Assembly: GCA_963836585.1 (NCBI GenBank)
Contig: CAWIJV010000001.1
Coordinates: 124,001 to 188,000 of the forward strand
Direction: 5' to 3'
Source: BTUB01 sp963836585
Lineage (GTDB): Bacteria > Babelota > Babeliae > Babelales > Vermiphilaceae
DNA length: 64,000 nt
The position numbers and the translations under genes were made by a program. A model generated the notes under the pieces. It did not search any database and was not told the origin of the DNA. It saw only the letters and a list, made by a program, of their open reading frames with translations. The first letter of the stretch is position 1. Each line of letters begins with the position of its first letter. Of this stretch, positions 52,044 through 60,387 are shown one piece after another.

Positions 52044-53849
52044 TTATAAATGAGCAAGTGGCTGATATTTTTCTCTTGATCGAATCACACTTCCCAGATT
52101 TACTTGCCGATTCCCGTCAACTTTATGATCGTTGATACTGCTTTCAGTGTTATAAATATAGAGAATCTCACTCACAAATTTGCAGTGATAGCCGGCCATC
52201 TCTATCATAGGAAAGGTGATGGCCAAATCGCCGGTCATTGAGAAGAATTTCCCTTCATACATGAGATCTTCTTGTTTGATCCGGTGATATAAACCGGCAT
52301 AGAAACTGCGCAAGTGAGTGGTCACCCAGCCATATTCACGTATTTTATTTTGATTACGTATTTGCGTTGGTATTGGCTGGCAAAATCCATGTACGCCACT
52401 AGGCCACCATTGGAATTGCCCGTAAGTGAGCCAGATAAATGGGTCTTGATAGATTGCATTCAGATGATTGAGTACGCGATCGTGCGCGAGCCAATCATCA
52501 CCATCAAGGATCACCACAATTTCTTCCGGTTTGCACAAATGTGCCATGGTATAAAGATTGGCTGTGGCACCACGCCGATCGGTGTTGCGAATGAGCAGAA
52601 CGCGATCATTTTTTTGTAACGTATCAATATACTCTTCCACCAATTTGCCGGTGGCATCCGGGGAACAATCATCAATATAGATCACGCGATAGTTGCCATA
52701 GTGCTGATTAAACACTGAATTGAGATTTCGCTTATACCAGTTTTTATTTTTGTAAGAAGCGATGATGATCACAAATGGTTTTTCCGGAAAATCATAATAA
52801 TGGTCCCACAAAGGTGCATAAGTTTGGCGAATGTAGCGATCTTCTTGATAGCCTCGATCCATTTCTTGATCGTTGGAAAAAAGACGGCGCGTATCAAAAT
52901 AATCTAGAAATCGGTTGCCTGCATTGCCGGGAGTCTTTTTAAAGATGGCTCCTTGCGCCGCGCAGCGATTCCAAAACTCCCACCAGAATTCATACATGAG
53001 TGTTTCCATAAAATAGCCATAGCGGGTATGAAGCGATTTGCGCCAGACGCAGTGAGTGCCAAAAATGTTTCCTGATAAGCGGTACGGCGCAAATTCAGGC
53101 ACGTCAACCGGATACCATTTCTGCGCAACATTCTGGTAGCCTTGGCGTTGACAAGTAGTGTAATAATCGGAATAGACCAGATCCAGGGATTCATTTTGTT
53201 TGAGCGCTTCAAGTTGTTTATAGAGATGCTGCGCGTCGCGATAATCGCCAACATAATGGAGCGTGAGATAGGGGGCTGTGGCTGCTTGGCATGCGCAATT
53301 GTGCAGAGCGCTCGCATGCTGCCGATCAGGGGATGCAATACATTTAATGTTGGCAAAATTATTGACGCAGTCATTTATTCCTTCTAACTGCTCTTGGGTG
53401 TAATCCCAGCTGATGAAAATAAACTCACTGGAGGCAAAAAATGGTTGAGCGGTGAGATCATAAATAAATGGCATCACCGGATCAACACTACAAAATGGGA
53501 TGATGAAGGTGAGCAGCGGTGTGCCGAGCTGCATGGTGGGGATTGCTAGTACAAAAAGAATTAAGGCTTTGCGAAATGATGAGAGATAACCGTTCGTGCT
53601 GACCCTTCGGCAAAACTCAGGAGTAAACGCCCAGCCTGCCCGCCATAGCTTCGAAGAAGCGACGGCTGGGTCGAAGCATGCTCTGGTTAATTTAGTCCTT
53701 AAATTTATAAGAAATTTTAAATGATTATTCTTTATCAAAACATGCTTCGAGCCAGCCTTCGCCAAGGCTTCGGCGGCCAGGCTGGCCGTTCCTCCTGAGC
53801 GAAGTCGAAGGGTCAGCACGAACGGAGTGTGTAACTTCTTATTCCTCAT
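52044..53849 (-). CDS. Tandem GT2 glycosyltransferase with a repeat element inside its signal-peptide region
   Basis: 601 residues from ATG 53849 (AAGGAG seven bases upstream). The first codons MRNKKL are followed by about 80 residues (8-87) translated from a 236-bp repeat element at 53590-53825. A hydrophobic signal-peptide core resumes afterwards (SSFRKALILFVLAIPT). So the ancestral protein was MRNKKL plus this core. Residues 110-330 are one GT2-like domain (TFIIPFCSVDPV, LDLVYSDYYT), and 350-590 the domain shared with 41459 and 46348 (FVIIIASYKNKNWYKRNLNSVFNQHYGNYRVIYIDDCSPD, ILDGDDW, HLRSFYAGLYH). The frame stays open through the element, but export may be lost or an internal start used. 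Confidence 0.8.
   Translation of the reverse strand: MRNKKLHTPFVLTLRLRSGGTASLAAEALAKAGSKHVLIKNNHLKFLINLRTKLTRACFDPAVASSKLWRAGWAFTPEFCRRVSTNGYLSSFRKALILFVLAIPTMQLGTPLLTFIIPFCSVDPVMPFIYDLTAQPFFASSEFIFISWDYTQEQLEGINDCVNNFANIKCIASPDRQHASALHNCACQAATAPYLTLHYVGDYRDAQHLYKQLEALKQNESLDLVYSDYYTTCQRQGYQNVAQKWYPVDVPEFAPYRLSGNIFGTHCVWRKSLHTRYGYFMETLMYEFWWEFWNRCAAQGAIFKKTPGNAGNRFLDYFDTRRLFSNDQEMDRGYQEDRYIRQTYAPLWDHYYDFPEKPFVIIIASYKNKNWYKRNLNSVFNQHYGNYRVIYIDDCSPDATGKLVEEYIDTLQKNDRVLLIRNTDRRGATANLYTMAHLCKPEEIVVILDGDDWLAHDRVLNHLNAIYQDPFIWLTYGQFQWWPSGVHGFCQPIPTQIRNQNKIREYGWVTTHLRSFYAGLYHRIKQEDLMYEGKFFSMTGDLAITFPMIEMAGYHCKFVSEILYIYNTESSINDHKVDGNRQVNLGSVIRSREKYQPLAHL
53590..53825. mobile_element. 236-bp MITE-like palindromic element
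   Basis: Ends are 20-bp perfect inverted repeats: CCGTTCGTGCTGACCCTTCG at 53590-53609 and its complement at 53806-53825. Inside, further symmetrical blocks (CAGCCTGCCCGCC.../...GGCGGCCAGGCTG, TCGAAGCATG.../...CATGCTTCGA) surround an AT-rich core at about 53693-53738. There is no transposase. The ends are the same core as the short repeats elsewhere in the window. No clear target duplication is visible. Confidence 0.8.
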
Positions 53850-54047
53850 CAGTATCTCCTTTTTTATCAGGGCATCATCAAAATTCTCTCAGAATCATAG
53901 CGGGTTTGTGATTCTTATGCAAATAAAAAAACAAGAATTTTTTGCTCATATTGAAGAGTGGCCGATAAACCAGTAATATGAACAAAAAAGCAACAATCTT
54001 GGTGGTGCCATGATTGCTGCAAATAAATAATATAGTGAGTTTATCGC

Positions 54048-55121
54048 ATGAAAAGAGTGACAAAAAAGCAAGGCAAAAAAGTAGTATCAACTAAAAAATA
54101 TGGACATCTTCTTGAGGCAATTAAGACTGATATAAAAAAGACACAGTTAAAAGCAGCGCAAGAGTTAAATAATGACTTAGTTATGCTGTACTGGCGGACT
54201 GGCAAGCATATTTCCGAGACTATGGTTAAAGAAGGGTGGGGCGCTAAAACCATAGATAGCCTTGCTCACGATTTAGAAATATCTTTTCCTGGTAATTCTG
54301 GATTCTCTGCTCGAAACCTGCGCTATATGCGAAAATTCGCGGAGATATACCAAGATTCCAATTTTGCAACAGCTGTTGCAAAATTACCATGGGGGCATAA
54401 TATAGCCATAATGGAAAAGGTCAAAAACAATGAACAGCGCCTCTGGTACGCGCAGAAAGCATTAGAAAGTGGTTGGAGCCGCAATTCGCTTTCTATGTGG
54501 ATAGAATCTAACTTATATAAACGGCAAGGAAAGGCGATAACTAACTTTGAATCGACTCTTCCTTCGCCGCATTCTGATTTGGCACATCAATCATTAAAAG
54601 ATCCCTACTGTTTTGGATTCTTAACTTTGGAAGATGATGCGCGTGAACAAGAAATAGAAAAAGGGTTGATGCGGCACATTGAAAGTTTCTTGGTAGAATT
54701 AGGCCAAGGATTCTCGATGGTTGGCAGGCAATATCATCTGGAAGTAGGGAATAAAGATTACTATATTGACCTGCTTTTTTATCATCTTAAGCTGCGCTGT
54801 TTTATAGTGATAGAGCTTAAGGCGGGAGAGTTTAGTGCGCGTGATACCGGTCAGCTTAATTTTTATCTCTCAGCGGTAGATGATTTGTTGCGGCATCCGG
54901 GGGACAATCCTACCATTGGTTTGTTGTTGGTTAAAGAAAAAAAGAATGTGACGGCCGAATATGCTTTGCGGCGAGTTACCAGTCCGATTGGTGTTGCAAG
55001 CTATGAAACCAAATTGGTAGAATCACTGCCCAAAGAGTTAAAGGGCAGTCTCCCTTCGGTCAAAGAGATTGAAGCTGAGCTTGAGGTGCACAAAAAAGTG
55101 AAAAAAAGCAAAAAGTCATAA
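54048..55121 (+). CDS. DUF1016/YhcG-type PD-(D/E)XK nuclease-like protein
   Basis: 357 residues. N-terminal DUF1016 helical domain (about 18-165): LNNDLVMLYWRTGKHISE, FSARNLRYMRKFAEIYQ, LPWGHNI. C-terminal nuclease-fold domain (about 185-335): YCFGFLTLEDDAREQEIEKGL, YYIDLLFYHLKLRCFIVIELKAGEF (Asp and ExK of the active site), FYLSAVDDLLRHPGDNPTIGLLL. Such proteins occur next to restriction systems, phage genes and mobile elements; their biological role is not settled. No partner genes are adjacent. Lys-rich at both ends. Its stop overlaps the prfB end by six bases. Confidence 0.9.
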   Translation: MKRVTKKQGKKVVSTKKYGHLLEAIKTDIKKTQLKAAQELNNDLVMLYWRTGKHISETMVKEGWGAKTIDSLAHDLEISFPGNSGFSARNLRYMRKFAEIYQDSNFATAVAKLPWGHNIAIMEKVKNNEQRLWYAQKALESGWSRNSLSMWIESNLYKRQGKAITNFESTLPSPHSDLAHQSLKDPYCFGFLTLEDDAREQEIEKGLMRHIESFLVELGQGFSMVGRQYHLEVGNKDYYIDLLFYHLKLRCFIVIELKAGEFSARDTGQLNFYLSAVDDLLRHPGDNPTIGLLLVKEKKNVTAEYALRRVTSPIGVASYETKLVESLPKELKGSLPSVKEIEAELEVHKKVKKSKKS

Positions 55122-56210
55122 TTTTGCAGCAGCTGCTGCAAAAATTAAATATGCCTCAATAAATGCCATCAGATCGCCATCGAGCACCAGATCCGGTTGC
55201 GGTGATTCAAAATCGGTGCGATGATCTTTTACCATCTTATACGGATGCAGCACATATGAGCGAATTTGCGATCCCCACTCGATCTTCTTTTTCTCAACGC
55301 TGGCAAGCTTGGCCTCCTGCTCCTCTTTTTGTTTTTGCACCAGCTTTGCCTTGAGCATCTTCATCGCCGTTTCTTTATTCTGCGCCTGCGATCGCTCGCT
55401 TTGGCATTGCACCACCGTATTGGTTGGGATATGGGTGATGCGAATGGCCGATTCGGTTTTGTTTACATGCTGGCCACCCGCGCCGCCGGAGCGATAGGTG
55501 TCGATGCGCAAGTCACTCGGATCGATGGTGATCTCTTGCTCAGGCACTTCGGGAGTTACTGATACGGCAGCAAATGAGGTGTGCCGCCGTTTATTGGCAT
55601 CAAAAGGAGAGATGCGCACGAGCCGATGGATGCCCTGCTCGCTTTTGAGCAAACCGTATACATTTTTGCCCTTGATAAAAAGCGTGGCCGATTTGATGCC
55701 GGCCGTTTCTCCTGCTTGATAATCCACAATGGCGGTGGAAAATCCTTCTCGTTCGCAAAAGCGCACATACATCCTGAGTAAAATTTCCGCCCAATCTTGA
55801 GATTCGGTGCCGCCCGCGCCGGCATTGATGGTTAAAAATGAATCTGAAGTGTCATCGGGGCTAGAGAGCAAAATCGCAATTTTAAACTGTGCAACCGCTT
55901 TGGTCAGTGCTTTGATTTCTGAGGCCAATTTTTTGAGCTCGTGCTCATCATCTTTAAACATTTCCAGCAGCTCAGAAAGATCGGTGCTTGTTTTGGCAAT
56001 ATAAAGGTACTGGTCCCGCTGGTTTTTAATCTTCTGTAACTCCTTGAGAATGGTGGCCTGCTGGGGATTTTTCCAGAAATCTTCAGTCACTGTTTGGGCA
56101 TGCAACTCTTGGTAACGGTTTTCAAGGGAGCTATTGGCCCAGTAGTTTTTAATAATGGTGATATCAGGCGCAAGCGCCTTGAGCTGTTCTTGTAAGTCAT
56201 CAAAAAGCAT
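55116..56210 (-). CDS. prfB: Peptide chain release factor 2
   Basis: 364 residues. Recognises UGA and UAA stops: SPF tripeptide in RISPFDANKRRH, catalytic GGQ in SGGAGGQHVNKTESAIRI, and the C-terminal DLRIDTYRSGG region. The whole gene is one open frame; the programmed +1 frameshift after codon 25 found in many prfB genes is absent. RF2 with normal UGA stops here agrees with the standard code. A 22-bp palindrome TTTTGCAGCAG/CTGCTGCAAAA lies over its last codons (Ala run). Confidence 0.95.
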   Translation of the reverse strand: MLFDDLQEQLKALAPDITIIKNYWANSSLENRYQELHAQTVTEDFWKNPQQATILKELQKIKNQRDQYLYIAKTSTDLSELLEMFKDDEHELKKLASEIKALTKAVAQFKIAILLSSPDDTSDSFLTINAGAGGTESQDWAEILLRMYVRFCEREGFSTAIVDYQAGETAGIKSATLFIKGKNVYGLLKSEQGIHRLVRISPFDANKRRHTSFAAVSVTPEVPEQEITIDPSDLRIDTYRSGGAGGQHVNKTESAIRITHIPTNTVVQCQSERSQAQNKETAMKMLKAKLVQKQKEEQEAKLASVEKKKIEWGSQIRSYVLHPYKMVKDHRTDFESPQPDLVLDGDLMAFIEAYLIFAAAAAKL

Positions 56211-56271
56211 TTTGTATCCTTTGGTAATTGATTTTTTAGTATATATGATTTTTGCAGCAAAAAAAATTTGA

Positions 56272-56382
56272 CCCAGCCTACGCTTATTCCGTCTTTGCTA
56301 AAGCTACGCCGGACACCGCCGGGCCTCGTGCAAGCGGAGTTTATCCTGAGCGAACGCAGTGAGTCGAAGGGGCGGGCAGGCA
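56272..56382. repeat. Dispersed repeat cluster upstream of the beta-roll genes
   Basis: CAGCCTACGCTTATTCC...AAAGCTACGCCGGACACC, then CCTGAGCGAACGCAGTGAGTCGAAGGGGCGGGCAGGC. It fills most of the prfB to beta-roll gap together with the promoter at 56394. Confidence 0.65.
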
Positions 56383-56393
56383 ATTTTTTTCCT

Positions 56394-56423
56394 TGACAAT
56401 AATTTGACTATCTGAGTAATGTG
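56394..56423 (+). promoter_or_regulatory. Candidate sigma-70 promoter of the first beta-roll gene
   Basis: TTGACA at 56394-56399, TAATGT at 56418-56423 (18-bp spacer), 42 bases before ATG 56465. Confidence 0.55.
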
Positions 56424-56500
56424 GAGGAGTATTTTTCTAACCATCTTAAAAAGGATGAGTGGCCATGAAGACCCTCCGAAGTATCAAAAAAGCCTATAGT

Positions 56501-56533
<33 letters not shown>

Positions 56534-57083
56534 TCTCCTTTATGGTAATTTCCTAAATGCATCTTGCCCTACTAATTCAGCACAATTTTGTAACGTATGC
56601 GTGAATGGCATTATCATTGCCAACACGGGAATTTTTAATAATTTAACGGTAACCGGGGCCAGTATATTTGAAGGCCCGGTGACAATTACTAACACCACCG
56701 AAAGTTTCGCGTGCGATGAGGGCGCACTCGTGATTGACGGTGGTGTTGGCATTATGGGTAATCTGAATGTCTGTGGTGCAATTACGGCGACTGGTGGCAT
56801 CAGCTTCACCGGTCCGCTGATCATCCTTGATCCAACGCAAAGCACCACATGCAGAAATGGTGCGCTGGCTGTTCCAAACGGCGGCGCGGGGATCGGCGGC
56901 AATTTGAATGTGTGCGGCACCGGAACTTTTGGTAGCCCCGTAATTATTACTTCAACGGCCACCGGATCTTCATGTTCTGAAGGGGCGTTGGTAGTTTTCG
57001 GCGATGTCGGCATTGAGGGTAGCCTGAATGTCTGCCAGGTAATAACAGCCGGCGGTGCCAGAAGTGGTGGGTTGTTGAATGGA

Positions 57084-57147
57084 GAAGGATTACGAAAAAA
57101 TCCGATCATGGTGAGCCTGTCGAACCACGAAGCATGTTTTGGATGGT
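57084..57147. repeat. 64-bp dispersed-repeat insertion in the first beta-roll gene
   Basis: Contains ATGGTGAGCCTGTCGAACCACGAAGCATG, the family core. It is absent from the second beta-roll gene at the matching place (GGARS...LRSVPCTGP). 64 is not a multiple of three, so it shifts the frame. Confidence 0.75.
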
Positions 57148-57564
57148 GAATTCCGTTCTGTCCCTTGCACCGGCCCGCGCAATGCACTGGTGCTAGAAGC
57201 ATTGGGTAATGTAGGAGTCTTGGATAATTTGTATGTCTGCGGCAATGAAGAAATCGGCGGCAATACAACAATTAACGGAAATCTCACCGTCGCAGGCACT
57301 GGAACTTTTGGCAACGTAAGTTTCACCGGCGGCAATGTCACTTTCAACAATTTCACGGTGAATGGCACAGGAACGATCAATAATCTAGTGGTGAATAATG
57401 CCACGATTAATAATTTGACGGTGACTGGTAGCAGTACGCTTAATACTGAAACGGTAAACGTGATTACCGGCGGAACTGGCAGCTTTAACAATTTGAGTGC
57501 GAACAATTTCACCGTAAATAATTTAACCGTCACTGGCCCGGTGAGCATCAGCAACACTACCGCA

Positions 57565-59175
57565 AGCACCGCATGTACCAATGGCGCACTCACCGTTTCG
57601 GGAGGCGTAGGCGTTGGAGGCAATTTAAATGTCTGTGGAAATATAAAAGCTGCTAACTTCAATACCACCGGCGCAAGCAACTCAACCAATTGCAATCTAT
57701 CAGTAGGTGATAATACCAACAATGTGAATGGTGCCTTCACTCATGTTACGGCATTAGGTGAAAATGCGTTGCAAAATAATGCCGGCTCATATAATACTGC
57801 CGTAGGGTGCCAAGCTTTGCAAAATAGTCCGGGCTTCGGCAACGTGGCAGTCGGCAGTCTGGCAATGACAAACTGTTCAGGAGCCACTTATAATACTGCC
57901 ATGGGAATTTATGCGCTACTTGATGGGCAGGGCAGCAATAATGTGGCCATTGGTGGCGGAGTGCTCAATGACAGTACTACCGCAAGCAAGAATGTGGCTG
58001 TTGGTGTTGGTGCAATGTATGAAGGCCAAAGCGGAAATTATAATACTGCGCTTGGATATAATGCACTATTTACCAATGCAACCGGATCAAATAATATCGC
58101 GATCGGTAACCATGCTGGTTATCAGTTGGCCACTTCCGGCGAAAGTAACAATATTGATATTGGTAATCAGGGAGTTGCCGGCGATCAAAGCATCATTCGC
58201 ATCGGCATTCAAAATACTCAAACCGGTTCATTCATGGCAGGTATCTATGGCACACCGGTAAACGGCACCCATCAACCGGTAATTGTAACCCCGAGTGGCC
58301 AGTTGGCAGTAATCAGCGTGACCGGCACTATTGCCAACCGCTCAACAGTCCAAAGCACCGGCTGCACTAATGGCGCATTCACCGTGAGTGGCGGCGTGGG
58401 CATCGGTGGCAACTTGAATGTGTGTGGCAACATAAATGCGGCAAACTTTAACCTGACCGGCGCAAGTAATCTAGCGCAGTGCAATCTCTCGGTAGGTGAT
58501 AATACTAATAATGCAAATGCTGCCGGCGTGACTGGGGTAACGGCACTTGGTGAAAATGCATTATCGGTTAATTCCGGTTCATATAATACCGCCGTTGGAT
58601 GCAGTGCATTGCAGTATAATACTTCAGCAACCGGTAACGTGGGAATTGGGTATCAAGCATTACAAAATCATCTAGCTGGATATGATAATGTGGCAGTGGG
58701 TTATCAGGCCTTGCAAAATACAGTAAATGGGATTAACAATGTTGCCGTCGGCCCATATGCCTTACAATATAATTCGACATCATTTAATAATGTGGCTATT
58801 GGTCAGAGCGCATTACAATTTTCAACAGGGTCTTCTGGCAATGTAGTAGTTGGAGATAGTGCAATGGCAAACAGCATCGGATCAGCTTCTAATGTGGTTG
58901 TTGGAAATCAAGCAATGCAATCTGCAAGCGGATCTAATAATGTAGCTATTGGTGTTGTTGCAATGTCAAATGCAGTTGGTGCACTTAATAATGTTGCAGT
59001 AGGAGCTAATGCTATGAGATATGGGAGCGGGGCAACTTTTAATGTAGCGATAGGTAGCCAATCAATGCAATTTGCAAGTGGCACTAATAATGTGGCTATT
59101 GGCAGTACGGTAATGCAAAATGGGACTAACATCGCTAGCAATGTGGCTATCGGCACTGCTGCGATGCAAAATGCT
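57565..59175 (+). repeat. 1.6-kb block duplicated at 61219-62829
   Basis: The encoded protein and every DNA line I compared are identical to 61219-62829 (offset 3654), whereas flanking homologous parts differ at many positions. Confidence 0.85.
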
Positions 59176-60387
59176 GTCAGCTCAGCTACCAATGTGGCAA
59201 TTGGTACTAGTGCAATGCAAAATGCGAGTGGCAATTTTAATGTGGTCCTTGGTGATGCGGCAATGTCTGCTGCTACCGGATCAAGCACTAATGTGGCTAT
59301 TGGATTCGAAGCAATGCAAAATGCTGTCAGCTCAGCTACCAATGTGGCAATTGGCAATCTTGCAATGAGAAATGGTTCCGGTACTAATAACGTGGCCATT
59401 GGTAATACAGCTATGGCTTTTGCTACTGGCTCAAGCACTAATGTGGCTATTGGTCTTAATGCAATGGAAAATGCTCTCGGCTCAGCTACTAATATAGCAA
59501 TTGGTAATACTGCAATGCAAAATGGTTCAGGAACTAATAATGTGGCGATTGGTAATACGGTAATGTTTGCTGCTACCGGCTCGAGTACCAACGTGGCGAT
59601 TGGATTTCAATCGATGCAGAATGCTATGAATGCAAGTAAAAATGTGGCTATTGGATATAATACAATGCGCCAAAGTACCGGTGCTGCCAATAATGTGGCA
59701 ATCGGTAATACGGCTCTCACTACTTGTACCGGTAGTAACAATGTTGCCATTGGGACCAGCGCTCTTTCCCGAAATTTGACCGGTTCAACCAATATTGCCA
59801 TTGGTAATAGCGCCGGCAACAATTTCACCGGCGGTGAAAGTAACAATATTGATATTGGCAATGCCGGTGTTCTTGGCGAATCAAATGTAATTCGCATCGG
59901 CACGCAGGGTTCAGGATCTGGCCAGCAAAATACCTGTTTTATTGCCGGTATTTTTGGTGTTACGGGTAATAATACCGGATCAGCGCTTCCGGTATATGTG
60001 AGCACTAATGGCCAGCTTGGGACTGTGCCTTCATCAGCTCGCTATAAAAAAGACATTGCCGATATGAACTCGCAACAAGAGAAGATGCTCAAGCTTCGCC
60101 CGGTGACATTCAGTTACAAAGGCGATGCAAGCAACAGCAAGCAATACGGATTGATTGCCGAAGAAGTGAATGAGATTTATCCGGAAATTGTGGTGCGCGA
60201 TGAAGCGGGCGAGATTTATTCAGTGAACTATATGGCGCTAATTCCGCTGCTACTCAAACAGATTCAGGAGCAGGGTATGCAAATACAGGAATTAAAAGAA
60301 CTCAAAGAATTGGTTGTACAATTGATGGCATTTACTAATATGCCATCATCAAAATAGTAGTTTTAAAAGGAGTATGTTGTTGTGGTT

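Noticed and set aside
52314..53387. Open frames opposite the GT2 gene
   Set aside because: They are shadows of a well-conserved coding frame.
54048..55121. Restriction-modification or phage-defence island around the DUF1016 gene
   Set aside because: No methylase, specificity or other defence gene is next to it; it sits between the GT2 gene and prfB.
56211..56240. Programmed frameshift in prfB
   Set aside because: The gene is one continuous frame of normal length.
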